Origin: Desulfamplus sp964425195
GTDB taxonomy: Bacteria; Desulfobacterota; Desulfobacteria; Desulfobacterales; Desulfobacteraceae
DNA length: 64,000 nucleotides
Direction: 5' to 3'
Assembly: GCA_964425195.1 (NCBI GenBank)
Contig: CAYRLG010000009.1
Span: 1 to 64,000, forward strand
The number at the start of each line of letters is the position of its first letter. The first letter of the stretch is position 1. Made by a program: the position numbers and the translations under genes. Positions 1 through 8,888 of this stretch are shown in pieces. The notes beneath the pieces were generated by a model, which was given only the letters and a program-made list of their open reading frames with translations, ran no database searches and was not told the DNA's origin.

Positions 1-16
1 TGTTTTTACAATTCAA

Positions 17-61
17 CTACGAATCAGATGGTCGGACGTTCGAATCGTCTCGGGCATACCA
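17..61 (+). tRNA. 3' part of tRNA-Arg(ACG); probable attachment-site remnant
   Basis: Bases 17-61 match the second half of a bacterial tRNA-Arg(ACG). The anticodon loop CTACGAA (17-23) is followed by a 3' anticodon strand TCAGA, a five-base variable loop, and a T-arm with stem GGACG/CGTCT around loop TTCGAAT. The 3' acceptor strand CGGGCAT, discriminator A and encoded CCA complete it. The match to the E. coli Arg(ACG) pattern that I recall is ungapped. The bases before 17 do not pair with the anticodon strand (TTCAA where TCTGA is needed) and show no D-arm. The tRNA is therefore not intact here. A 3' tRNA fragment that begins in the anticodon loop is the classic scar of tyrosine-recombinase integration. 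An old pseudogene is the alternative. Confidence 0.72.
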
Positions 62-70
62 ATAAAATCA

Positions 71-105
71 AGGGGTTACAGTCAATCGGCTGTAACCCTT
101 TTTTT
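71..105 (+). terminator. Rho-independent terminator after the tRNA-Arg end
   Basis: A perfect 9-bp stem GGGTTACAG/CTGTAACCC (73-81 and 90-98), extendable by G-T and A-T pairs, has an 8-nt loop and runs into seven T residues. It lies ten bases downstream of the tRNA CCA end, so it is most likely the native terminator of the tRNA transcript. Confidence 0.85.
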
Positions 106-213
106 GTTGGTTGCGTATAGGTTGTGTTTTGCTAATCTTCATCATTGTCCAAACTATCTACCGCTGATATGATAAGATAGAAAATATATGAACAGTTAAA
201 AAGGATAGGTATT

Positions 214-2586
214 ATGCTTAACACAATATTCAAAATATTCATCTTGATACTCATTATTGCAATTACATTTATTGTTATATTTGTGCCCTATCTTATACCA
301 CCTATTGCAGAGAGGTTAGTTCTTGAAAAAATAAAGTCAATAAAAGGGCTTGAGCGTTTTGATCTAAATGTTCAGACTATATCTATTGCAGGGATTGGAG
401 TTGGCAATATCACTACAGGAGAGTCAATCTCAATAGACTCAATTTTTTGCCATTACTCTTTAAAATCCCTTATAAATAAAACAGTTAATAGTATTAATAT
501 TTCAGGTCTTGAGATAAATGGGGTTATGGATGGCTCATCATTCTCTTTGACAGATTTTGCAATGCCCAAAAAAGTTATGGACAGAGATAATAAAAACAAC
601 AGAGGATTAAACAATATTGGCGTTATTTCTCAGCTACTTCATTTTGTTCCATCTGTCATAAAAATAGAGCACTCTGTTTTTACATTGCAAGATAGCATTA
701 ACAACAGAACATTTGCTCTACCTTTTAATCTTATATGTAAAATTGACAATAAAGAGCAAATGAGCAACATGAAAACTGTTAATCTTTTATTAACACCGAT
801 TTTATTTGGAAATAAGTTAAAAATCTCTATAGAGATGGAGATAGCAACGAATGTTTCTGAAAATATTTTTCGCTCTATAGTTATAAGTGTTCATAATATC
901 TCTTGGTCATTGGTCAATGAGCTTATCAATATTTTCTCTCCTGACTTAGGTATAAAATTTACTGGAAACTCTGATATCATTTTTGCAACAGTTGGTGACG
1001 ATATATCACAATGGAAGATTGCTCTTTCGCATATTGGTATGGCTAAACCAATTCAATCAGAGATAAATAATGTGGTTCTAAATATTCACTCTACTGATTT
1101 AAATCACCTAATCGCGGCAGAAGGAACTTTCTGGTTTGGCAATAATATTATATCTCCTATAAACTTTGTTTATAATTTTACTTTAAATAAAGACAAGCAA
1201 TGGTCTCTTCTTTTAAAGGGAAAAGAGATGTGGAGAGATAAGCCATTTATAATAAGAGTAGGAGAAGAAGATAGTATTAAGTTGACCAAACCCACTTTTC
1301 AGATATTTTGTAATGGAGGGCAAGCATCTTTTGACGGAAAACTGACAGCAGGAGTAGGCGATCTAATTTACAAAGAACAAGGGATAAAATTGGGCAGAGT
1401 TGATGTTAATTTGCCATTTAACTATAAAAACAATACAAAACGTTTGACACTTGATGGAAAACTAAATGTTGGGGAAGTGGCAACCCTGCCTGTAAGATCG
1501 ACAATTCTATTACTCAAAGATACTGGGGTTAAAGCTGATTTAAATTATAAATTGAATCGTGTAAATTTAACCCCTAATTTAATCAAGAAGATTTATACTG
1601 ATCAGAATCTTTTTTCAGGTATGGATTTTAGTATAAATGTCGTTTCAGATGGGAATTTTTATCTTTTTGAGAACCATATAGAAAGTACGATCAATCTTAA
1701 TTTTGAGAATGGTAGATTTTCCATTCCCGAAAAGAAGGTTGATATCAGTGGGGTCAACACATCTATATCTTTCAAGGGGATTCCTGAGATAAAGCCTATT
1801 CCAGCTCAGATACTTACGATAGATAAGGTCAATATCAAAGATTTAAGAGTATCCAATGCACAATTAAGATATACTATTGAATCAATACCAACTAAGCCAG
1901 ATATTTACATCGATACTCACGCTAAAAAATCAGAAATTGTGGAGAAATCAAGCAGGGTAAAATCTAAATACTCCCCTTCTTTATTAATTGAAAATCTCTC
2001 TTTTAACTGGTGTGATGGCAAAGTTATATCAGAATCAATGCGTTTATCTTCTAATCAAGATGAGTATCAGATTAATCTTTTTTGTGATAGATTAAAATTA
2101 TCATCAATTCTTCAGCAGATTGGAGCGTTTAATGCAGAGGGTGATGGTGCTCTCAATGGTAGGATTCCAGTATCAATCTCAGGACAAAATATCTCGTTTG
2201 ACAATGGTTTTCTCTACTCAACTCCCGGTGAAGGTGGAACAATAAAGATCTCTGGGGCAGATAAAATTACAGCAGGGATTCCAGAGGGTACGGTTCAGTT
2301 TAATCAGTTAGATTTGGCTAAAGAGGCTTTGAAAAGCTATAAATATGAATGGGCAAGGCTTGGATTTGATACAAAAGGTGAGCAGCTTTTTGTTAAGATG
2401 GAGTTTGATGGTAAGCCTGAGAATATATTACCTTTTGTATATAAAGAGGAGTTAGGAGGTTTTGTAAGGGTAAGTGCAGATAACGCTGGTTCTAATTTTC
2501 AGGGAATAAAGATTGATGTGAATCTGCAACTGCCATTTAATAGGGTATTAAAATTTGGAAACAAGATTAATAGTCTGTTTAAATAG
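214..2586 (+). CDS. YdbH-like AsmA-family envelope protein (probable intermembrane lipid transport)
   Basis: A 790-residue protein with one N-terminal membrane anchor (about residues 5-30) and a long beta-rich periplasmic body. The C-terminal third has the arrangement of the YdbH/DctA-YdbH domain: a GALNGRIPVSISGQ-type turn near residue 645, a glycine-rich TPGEGGTIKIS segment, a helix ending KSYKYEWARL, and a final strand with an N-Q-LPFN pattern. In E. coli, YdbH acts with TamB and YhdP in phospholipid movement to the outer membrane. The SD-like AAAGGATAG lies before the ATG. lspA follows after 28 nt, so the two are probably co-transcribed. The small YnbE/YdbL partners are not present here. 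Family assignment is from pattern only. Confidence 0.7.
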   Translation: MLNTIFKIFILILIIAITFIVIFVPYLIPPIAERLVLEKIKSIKGLERFDLNVQTISIAGIGVGNITTGESISIDSIFCHYSLKSLINKTVNSINISGLEINGVMDGSSFSLTDFAMPKKVMDRDNKNNRGLNNIGVISQLLHFVPSVIKIEHSVFTLQDSINNRTFALPFNLICKIDNKEQMSNMKTVNLLLTPILFGNKLKISIEMEIATNVSENIFRSIVISVHNISWSLVNELINIFSPDLGIKFTGNSDIIFATVGDDISQWKIALSHIGMAKPIQSEINNVVLNIHSTDLNHLIAAEGTFWFGNNIISPINFVYNFTLNKDKQWSLLLKGKEMWRDKPFIIRVGEEDSIKLTKPTFQIFCNGGQASFDGKLTAGVGDLIYKEQGIKLGRVDVNLPFNYKNNTKRLTLDGKLNVGEVATLPVRSTILLLKDTGVKADLNYKLNRVNLTPNLIKKIYTDQNLFSGMDFSINVVSDGNFYLFENHIESTINLNFENGRFSIPEKKVDISGVNTSISFKGIPEIKPIPAQILTIDKVNIKDLRVSNAQLRYTIESIPTKPDIYIDTHAKKSEIVEKSSRVKSKYSPSLLIENLSFNWCDGKVISESMRLSSNQDEYQINLFCDRLKLSSILQQIGAFNAEGDGALNGRIPVSISGQNISFDNGFLYSTPGEGGTIKISGADKITAGIPEGTVQFNQLDLAKEALKSYKYEWARLGFDTKGEQLFVKMEFDGKPENILPFVYKEELGGFVRVSADNAGSNFQGIKIDVNLQLPFNRVLKFGNKINSLFK

Positions 2587-2614
2587 AAATTAAATAGAAA
2601 AAGGAATTTAAACT

Positions 2615-3109
2615 TTGGAATCAAATCATAAAGTTGCGATATTAAGACTTACTATTATAAGCGGTACAGTTATTTTATTGGATCAGTTGACAAAGTATAT
2701 CATCTCAAACTCTTTGATGTTACATGAAACAATTTCTATCACCCCTTTTTTTAATATTACACATGTTTTAAATCCAGGAGGGGCTTTTGGGCTATTTGCT
2801 GATCACTCTGCTGTGGTTAGAAAATTTTTTTTCCTTTTTGTATCTTCTGCCGTATCTCTTGCTCTTTTGTGGTTTTACAAAAAAGCTGCCAATGGCTATC
2901 CATTTCTTGCGTCAGGTTTAGCTGCAATCTTTGGTGGAGCTGTGGGTAATTTGATTGACCGGTTTCGATATGGAAAGGTTGTAGATTTTTTGGATTTTTA
3001 TGTTGGATATTATCATTGGCCAGCCTTTAATATCGCAGATAGTGCAATATGTATAGGAATGACTATTTTTGTATATCACGTTATTCTCAATAAGGTGCCG
3101 GAGTTTTAA
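2615..3109 (+). CDS. lspA: Lipoprotein signal peptidase (signal peptidase II)
   Basis: A 164-residue inner-membrane aspartyl peptidase that cleaves signal peptides of diacylglyceryl-modified prolipoproteins. Four hydrophobic helices are visible. The family motifs are clear: DQLTKYI near the N terminus, NPGGAFGLF in the first periplasmic loop, GNLIDRFRYGKVVDFLDFY with the first catalytic Asp, and FNIADSAI with the second. The gene starts at TTG; AAAAAGGA precedes it at suitable spacing and no better in-frame ATG keeps the first helix. Length is typical of the family. It follows the YdbH-like gene in the same direction. Confidence 0.93.
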   Translation: MESNHKVAILRLTIISGTVILLDQLTKYIISNSLMLHETISITPFFNITHVLNPGGAFGLFADHSAVVRKFFFLFVSSAVSLALLWFYKKAANGYPFLASGLAAIFGGAVGNLIDRFRYGKVVDFLDFYVGYYHWPAFNIADSAICIGMTIFVYHVILNKVPEF

Positions 3110-3355
3110 ACAGATTTTTAATATACCCAAAGCCCAAAGCGATAATAAACTGAGGTTCTACCTAAATTTATCCTCGTTTTATACTATTTAAGATTGTTTT
3201 GTTAACAACTCTTATGCATCTGCTTTAGAGTTGACAAGGATATAAATATTGCACCCAAATACTATCCCGTGCTAAAATGAGACATTTAAACACATTCATA
3301 GAAAAATATTTTGTATATTACTCTAAAAAGGTTATTAATAAAACTGGAGATTAGA

Positions 3356-4348
3356 GTGGGTAAACTTTCTGCCCTGAGAATAGGACATTTAAAAATAGTT
3401 GATCATCTTATACTTGGATTTGCCTATGACGGTTCTGGTCAAGCTTTGCTCAAACACACGGGGCATCTTATGGAAGCAGTACCTATGGGAAGTTGGGGGC
3501 AGATAAAAAAAGCTTTTTGTGATGGCGATCTTCACGGAGCTTTTATTCCTCTTCCAGAGGCTATAGCTCTATTTGAGTCTGGTATGGAGCTTAAAGTTCT
3601 TCTTTATGATTGTCGTTGTGGCGCAAGTCTAATAGGTAATAGCTTAACAAATATAGAGAAGTTGAGAGATTTTAAAGGCAAAAGAGTTCTTATATCAAAC
3701 TATCTTTCTGTTCATCATCTTCTATTTTATAGATTAATGGCATCAGTAGGATTAAGAGCTGGGCTTGAAAATAGTAGCCATACAGATGTATATATCGAAA
3801 TTGTACCGCCATTTATTGTTCCTGAGATGTTAAGGTATGACAATGCAGGAGAGATTGCTGGGTGCTTTATTGAAGACCCTTTTGGTTCAATGGTTATTAC
3901 AGATGGGTTGGGAAAACTGCTCTTATCTTCATTGCAACTTTGGAGTAACCATCCTTGCTCAGTTTTAGTTTTCCACGATTACGTAATTAAAGACTATCGC
4001 CGACATCTTATGGATATTATTCATCTTATCGTAGCTACCAGCCATTTTATCTGTAAAAATTCATACGATTTAAATAGGCTCTCTTGTAACTTTTTTGATA
4101 AAGATATAAAACTTCAAAAGAGTCAATCTGAAAATACCTCTCTTAAAGATAGAGTCCTTAATAATAAATTTCTTTCTGATTTTATATTTTTATCTTTTTT
4201 GCCAAATAGAGCTAACTCTCTGATGCCAGATATCAAATCTATTGAAACTATTAACAGGTTTATGGTCAAAGAGATGGGTATTATTAAAAACCTTATAAAT
4301 GTTGGTGAGCTTGTAGATATATCTTTTGCTCTTGAGGCAGGAGCATAA
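3356..4348 (+). CDS. NrtA/CmpA-like substrate-binding domain protein lacking an export signal
   Basis: About 330 residues from a GTG start at 3356, chosen because CTGGAG lies seven bases upstream. The frame is open from a TTG at 3311, which lacks a ribosome site. The fold is that of NitT/TauT-type (NMT1/NrtA) periplasmic binding proteins. It shares a W-x-N-H-P-C motif (about 196-201), a VPP-I-P segment and an A-G-C/F-ED/EP segment with the two homologues at 5230 and 7452. No signal peptide, Tat motif or lipobox is seen, so the protein should stay in the cytoplasm, which is unusual for this fold. The last 100 residues are lower in similarity. It precedes the ABC ATPase by five bases. A regulatory or ligand-sensing role is inference. 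Confidence 0.65.
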   Translation: MGKLSALRIGHLKIVDHLILGFAYDGSGQALLKHTGHLMEAVPMGSWGQIKKAFCDGDLHGAFIPLPEAIALFESGMELKVLLYDCRCGASLIGNSLTNIEKLRDFKGKRVLISNYLSVHHLLFYRLMASVGLRAGLENSSHTDVYIEIVPPFIVPEMLRYDNAGEIAGCFIEDPFGSMVITDGLGKLLLSSLQLWSNHPCSVLVFHDYVIKDYRRHLMDIIHLIVATSHFICKNSYDLNRLSCNFFDKDIKLQKSQSENTSLKDRVLNNKFLSDFIFLSFLPNRANSLMPDIKSIETINRFMVKEMGIIKNLINVGELVDISFALEAGA

Positions 4349-4353
4349 AAAAA

Positions 4354-5124
4354 TTGAAAATAGATGTATGTAATATATCGAAAGTTTTCCCACGATTTGA
4401 TGGTGGTGAAAATATTGTTTTGGATAATATATCCTTTTCCGCTGATAGTGGTGACTTTGTTGTTATACTTGGTGAGTCAGGTGGTGGAAAGACAACGTTA
4501 CTTAACCTTGTAGCTGGACTTGAACTTCCTACATCTGGAGAAGTTTTTGTAGATGATGTAAAGGTTAATGGTATTGATCCTTCACGCTCAATGCTTTTTC
4601 AACAACCTGTACTTATACCATGGCTTACTGTGAAAGATAATGTGGCTTATGGCTGTCGCATTCGTGGGGATATTGAAAATCTTGATTACCGTGTCTATCA
4701 GTTTATCGAGATTATGGGACTTTCAGGATTTGAGAATGCTAAACCTATATCTCTCTCACTTGGGATGGCACAGAGAGTCTGTCTTGCACGAGCCTTAGTT
4801 GGTCGTGCAGATATACTTCTTCTTGATGAACCTTTTGCATCGTTAGATACTTTTACTCAGGCACACATACAAGAAGAGTTAATAAATATATGGCTTAGTG
4901 AAAGGTTTACAGCAGTTTTTGTAACCCATGATATAAATGAGGCTATACTTCTTGGAAATAAGATTGTTCTACTTGGAGGCTACCCCGGTTCTGTAAGCGG
5001 AATATATAATATTGACGATCCATATCCAAGAAATATAAATACACCATCATTCAAGGAGTATAGAGCAGAGATATTATCAAATTTGAAACAGGCACATGTA
5101 GGTAGTAGAAGATTCTTTAAATAG
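4354..5124 (+). CDS. NitT/TauT-type ABC transporter ATP-binding protein
   Basis: A 256-residue ATPase of the nitrate/sulfonate/taurine importer class, energising uptake with the binding protein and permease encoded just downstream. Walker A is GESGGGKTT (about 44-52), the Q-loop is QQPVLIPWLTV, Walker B is ILLLDEP followed by FASLD, and the switch histidine is in FVTHD. The signature loop reads LSLGMAQR rather than LSGGMxQR, a mild departure. The start is TTG, with AGGAG supplied by the end of the preceding gene, so translation is probably coupled. The substrate cannot be told from sequence. Confidence 0.88.
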   Translation: MKIDVCNISKVFPRFDGGENIVLDNISFSADSGDFVVILGESGGGKTTLLNLVAGLELPTSGEVFVDDVKVNGIDPSRSMLFQQPVLIPWLTVKDNVAYGCRIRGDIENLDYRVYQFIEIMGLSGFENAKPISLSLGMAQRVCLARALVGRADILLLDEPFASLDTFTQAHIQEELINIWLSERFTAVFVTHDINEAILLGNKIVLLGGYPGSVSGIYNIDDPYPRNINTPSFKEYRAEILSNLKQAHVGSRRFFK

Positions 5125-5144
5125 TATTTTTTTGAGTACTATTT
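5119..5144 (+). terminator. Weak hairpin after the ABC ATPase gene
   Basis: An inverted repeat AAATAGTA/TACTATTT (5119-5126 and 5137-5144) spans the ATPase stop codon and ends in a short T run. It is AT-only apart from one pair, so it may attenuate rather than stop transcription into the binding-protein gene. Confidence 0.3.
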
Positions 5145-5229
5145 TTAAACTAATAATTTCACAATTTATTTACTACTAAATCCATCTAAAGCGTAAGGGA
5201 TTTTAGCCCCCGTTCAGGAGATTGTTATT

Positions 5230-6477
5230 ATGGGTAATACTATAGACAGACGCTCGTTTATAAAAAAAAGTGCTGCTATAACTATCGGAGCTGGAGCAAC
5301 ATTTAGCTCTTCACTCTTAACTAATACTTTATTATCTCCTATCTGTGCATCTGCCTCAGATAGGAGAGCAGAGTTAAAAATTGGCTATATCCCTATAACA
5401 GATGCAACACCTCTTTTAATTGCATACTCGCTCGGTTTTTTTAAGGAAGAGGGGCTGACTGTTCAAAAACCTGTTATGGTAAGATCGTGGACAGTTCTTA
5501 CTGAATCTTTCATTGGAGGTCAATTTAACTTTACTCATTTGATGTTTCCTATACCTATTTGGATGCGGTTTAGACAAAATATTCCAGTTAAGGTTCTTGC
5601 ATGGGATCACACCAATGGCAGTGCACTGACAGTTGATGGGAATTCTAATATAAAAGGATTTGCAGATTTAGGTGGTAAACAGGTTGCTGTACCTTCATGG
5701 TATTCTACCCACAATTACATGGTGCAGATGGGAATTATAGCAAAAGGGCTTAAGCCTGTTATTAAGCCACAAGGTGCTGTAATTGCACCAGATGAGGTAA
5801 ATCTATTTGTTCTGCCACCGCCTGAGATGCCTCCAGCACTTCTTGGAAAAAAGATGGATGGATTTATTGTTGCAGAGCCGTTTAATGCACTTGCAGAGAT
5901 GAAAATTAAAGCAAGAATAGTTCGTTTTACAGGAGATATCTGGAAAAATCACCCTTGTTGTGTTGTTGTCTCTAATGAAAATTTAATAAAAGAGCAACCT
6001 GATAAGATTCAAAAAGCTATAAATGCGGTTGTCAGAGCACAATTATGGTGCACAAAGAACCCTGACAAAGCTGCTCATATTTTAAGTCGTGACAAAGGAG
6101 AGGGCTATCTTCCTGTAAATGAAGATGTCTTATTGCGTGTGTTTACAGGTTATGATCTTAAGGAGTATCTTTCAGGGTCAAAACCTCGTCCCATCATGCA
6201 CCCTGAATGGAATATCGGTAGAATCGGGTTTCAGCCATATCCATATCCATCTGCAACAAAGTTTATTGTAAGCCAGATGGCAAAGACAAGGGTTGAGGGA
6301 GACTCAGATTTTCTTCAGTCTCTTGATCCTGCTTTAGCAACAGCAGAACTTGTTGATGACACATTTGTGAAAAAAGCGATGAAAGATATGAGTATTTACG
6401 GCTCTTTTGAGCATGATACTGATAATAATATTGACAATAACTACTTTCAACGTGAAGAGGTCATTGAAATTGGTTGA
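5230..6477 (+). CDS. Tat-exported ABC transporter substrate-binding protein (NrtA/CmpA-like)
   Basis: A 415-residue binding protein for the NitT/TauT-type importer. The N terminus carries a twin-arginine signal (DRRSFIKKS at 6-14, hydrophobic stretch, ICASA cleavage region near 42), which implies folding or cofactor loading before export. The mature protein begins AELKIGYIPITDATPLLIA, a typical NMT1-like opening that is followed by a GFFKEEGL helix. A VAEPFNALAE segment and a WKNHPCC motif (238-244) are shared with the homologues at 3356 and 7452. AGGAG precedes the ATG. The permease gene overlaps its end. Ligand unknown; nitrate, bicarbonate, sulfonate or pyrimidine-like compounds are all possible for this fold. 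Confidence 0.85.
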   Translation: MGNTIDRRSFIKKSAAITIGAGATFSSSLLTNTLLSPICASASDRRAELKIGYIPITDATPLLIAYSLGFFKEEGLTVQKPVMVRSWTVLTESFIGGQFNFTHLMFPIPIWMRFRQNIPVKVLAWDHTNGSALTVDGNSNIKGFADLGGKQVAVPSWYSTHNYMVQMGIIAKGLKPVIKPQGAVIAPDEVNLFVLPPPEMPPALLGKKMDGFIVAEPFNALAEMKIKARIVRFTGDIWKNHPCCVVVSNENLIKEQPDKIQKAINAVVRAQLWCTKNPDKAAHILSRDKGEGYLPVNEDVLLRVFTGYDLKEYLSGSKPRPIMHPEWNIGRIGFQPYPYPSATKFIVSQMAKTRVEGDSDFLQSLDPALATAELVDDTFVKKAMKDMSIYGSFEHDTDNNIDNNYFQREEVIEIG

Positions 6478-7312
6478 TAAAAAACGCCGTCATAAATCAC
6501 AAAATATTAAATTTGAATTTTTAGGGATACTTATTCTTCTGCTATTCTGGTTTATGGCTGGTTCGATTTTTTTACTCCCCTCAGTTTTATCTGGAGAAGT
6601 TGCATTTTTTAGCTTGTTTAACGGAGATGCCCAATTTAGCGAGCTTAACCATTTTAAAGATTTTCTTCCTATCCCAACGTTCAAAGCTCTCTATAACCTC
6701 GCACTGGACGCAAGATTTTGGTCATCTGTGGAGGCAAGTTTGAGTAGAGTATTTATAGGTATATCAATTGCCGCTTTTATTGGAATTCCTCTTGGGCTTG
6801 TTACAGGATTCTATCCTATTTTAAGGAATATTACGTATGCCCCAGTCCAATTTTTAAGAATGGTAAGTCCTCTTGCATGGATGCCAGTTGCCCTTATTCT
6901 GTTTACTGGGTTTGAATCTGCGATCTGCTTTCTTATAGTAATGGCAACTGTATGGCCCATTATTTTAAATACAGCCTCAGGTGCTGCTAATGTAAATCCT
7001 AAATGGATAAAGATGGCTATGAATCAAGGGGCAAATCATTTTCAGATATTTCGTACAATAATCATTCCAGCATCTCTGCCAGATATTATGGCAAGCATTA
7101 GATTGGCTCTTGGAGTTGCTTGGATTGTACTTGTTCCGGCAGAGTTTTTAGGAGTTGCAAGCGGATTAGGTTATCTTATAAATGATGCAAGAGATACAAT
7201 GTCATATAACAATTTGATGGCTATTATTGTTGCAATTGGTATTATAGGTTTTTCTTTAGACAAAATATTTCAGACGATTCAGGTCTCATTCACTCGGGCA
7301 TGGATTGAGTAA
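6470..7312 (+). CDS. NitT/TauT-type ABC transporter permease
   Basis: A permease of about 280 residues with roughly six membrane helices. The BPD-type cytoplasmic loop is visible around ASGAANVNPKWIKMAMNQGA, followed by FRTIIIPASLPDIMASIRLA, the EAA motif that contacts the ATPase. I chose the TTG at 6470, which has AGAGG nine bases upstream and overlaps the binding-protein stop by eight bases; the frame is open further upstream but with no ribosome site. A hydrophilic Lys/Arg-rich leader precedes the first helix. A loop of about 45 residues follows helix 1. Confidence 0.87.
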   Translation: MVDKKRRHKSQNIKFEFLGILILLLFWFMAGSIFLLPSVLSGEVAFFSLFNGDAQFSELNHFKDFLPIPTFKALYNLALDARFWSSVEASLSRVFIGISIAAFIGIPLGLVTGFYPILRNITYAPVQFLRMVSPLAWMPVALILFTGFESAICFLIVMATVWPIILNTASGAANVNPKWIKMAMNQGANHFQIFRTIIIPASLPDIMASIRLALGVAWIVLVPAEFLGVASGLGYLINDARDTMSYNNLMAIIVAIGIIGFSLDKIFQTIQVSFTRAWIE

Positions 7313-7451
7313 AGATTATCGCATTTTTTAGATAGTTTGAGTTTAAATTGTTGTAATCGCACTTTTATTGTAATATTTACCTCATTATTGCTTAATTTTT
7401 GAATATATAAAATATTCTATTTTCAAGATATAAAAATCAAGGAGCTTTTTT

Positions 7452-8825
7452 ATGGCAGTGGATCCGAAAATAAAAATTCTGATAGCAGATGATTCCGGCA
7501 CTATGCGCATCATGTTCAAACAGATGCTTAACAAAGCTGGTTTTGATAATATTGTTATGGCTGTAGATGGGCTTGATGCTACAAAGAAAGTTCAGGAATC
7601 AAAGCCTGAACTGATTATAAGTGATTGGAATATGCCTCGAATGGATGGTTTAGAGTTTCTTAAATGGATAAGGCAGACACCTCCATATCAAGATATTCCG
7701 TTTATAATGGCAACTGCCCAGGCTGATAAGGGGCAGCAGATTGCCATTTATGAGGCAAAAGGAAATGCTCATGTTCCAAAGCCTTTTGATTCAAATCAGA
7801 TTAAAGAGGCTATATATAAAGTTTTTGCTCCAGAGGCCGTTACTGTTGCTGGACCTAAAAAGAGAAATGTTATTGATGGAAAGGTTGAACTTACAGTTGC
7901 TCATATTCAAATTACAGATCACCTTGCACTTGGAGCCTTGAAACATAGAATAGAGACTGGAGAAGTTACACCAAAATATTTTCAACTTAAAACTGAGAGA
8001 AAACCGGGTTGGAATCCCATACAAGAAGGTCTTGAAAGTGGTGAGCTTGACTGTGCATTTGTACTTGCACCTATTGCTATGGATCTATTTGCCTACGACT
8101 CTCCTATCCAACTTGTCCTTCTTGCTCACAAAAACGGTAGTACTTTTGTGCGAAGTCGCAACTACGATCCCCGTTTTGATTCGTTGCAAAGTTTCTATAA
8201 ATACAAAGTAGTCGATATTCCACATAAGATGTCTATTCACCACATGTTAGCACATCAGTTTTTAAAAGAGCTTGGACTAAAACCAGGTGTCCCCGGTAAA
8301 AAGGCAATTAATGTAAGATTTGAGGTTGTGCCCCCAATCAAGATGCCCGGTATTATGAAAGAGAACGAAGATGTTGCAGGATTTATGGTTGCAGAGCCAA
8401 TTGCCACAAAGGCAATTGCAACTGAAATCGGAAATCTTGAGTTTATATCTGCCTCAAGATGGGATAAACATCCTTGCTGCATTGTTGCTATGCAAAAAGA
8501 TTTTATTGATAAATATCCTGATGCTGTTCAAGAGTTTGTAGAGCTGCTAATTGATACTGGTCTCTATGTTGAGGATGACAAAGTGAGAGCCGCTGATATT
8601 GCTGTAAAGTTTCTTGACCCTGATGGACAGCTTGGACTGAATACAAAAGTTTTAGAGAAGGTATTTTCTCAACCTTTGGCAATTAGAATGGATGATCTCT
8701 ATCCTGTAGTGGATGACTTTGACGTAATACAAAAATATATGCATGATGTTATGGAGATTGGAAGATTAATTGATCTGGAAAAATTTATAAACACAACTTT
8801 TGCAGATAGATTTTTCAATAAATAG
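7452..8825 (+). CDS. Response-regulator receiver fused to an NrtA/CmpA-like substrate-binding domain
   Basis: A 457-residue two-domain protein. Residues 6-127 form a CheY-like receiver with the acidic pair D13/D14, phosphoacceptor D58 (IISDWNMP), T88 and K110 (VPKPF), so it should be phosphorylatable. Residues 143-450 are a NitT/TauT-type binding-protein fold with SIHHMLAH, VVPPIKMP, FMVAEPI and WDKHPCC (337-343), homologous to the proteins at 3356 and 5230. No signal peptide exists, so both domains are cytoplasmic. AAGGAG precedes the ATG. No DNA-binding domain is present. I infer ligand sensing by the binding-like domain coupled to phosphorylation, in step with the adjacent transporter. The partner kinase is not adjacent. 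Confidence 0.85.
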   Translation: MAVDPKIKILIADDSGTMRIMFKQMLNKAGFDNIVMAVDGLDATKKVQESKPELIISDWNMPRMDGLEFLKWIRQTPPYQDIPFIMATAQADKGQQIAIYEAKGNAHVPKPFDSNQIKEAIYKVFAPEAVTVAGPKKRNVIDGKVELTVAHIQITDHLALGALKHRIETGEVTPKYFQLKTERKPGWNPIQEGLESGELDCAFVLAPIAMDLFAYDSPIQLVLLAHKNGSTFVRSRNYDPRFDSLQSFYKYKVVDIPHKMSIHHMLAHQFLKELGLKPGVPGKKAINVRFEVVPPIKMPGIMKENEDVAGFMVAEPIATKAIATEIGNLEFISASRWDKHPCCIVAMQKDFIDKYPDAVQEFVELLIDTGLYVEDDKVRAADIAVKFLDPDGQLGLNTKVLEKVFSQPLAIRMDDLYPVVDDFDVIQKYMHDVMEIGRLIDLEKFINTTFADRFFNK

Positions 8826-8888
8826 TCTCTTTTTTAAAGAAAGGTATCCATTCGATAATATTTAATTAACTACAAAAAGGAGTGGGGA

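Noticed and set aside
1..61. A complete tRNA gene or a tmRNA 3' end
   Set aside because: The bases before 17 do not form an anticodon stem or D-arm. The ungapped match to tRNA-Arg and the acceptor strand CGGGCAT do not fit tmRNA, which normally ends with a GGGG-type acceptor pairing.
3231..3275. TTGACA-containing promoter before the gene at 3356
   Set aside because: A TTGACA is present, but no acceptable -10 hexamer occurs at 15-19 bases, so the call would be weak in such AT-rich DNA.
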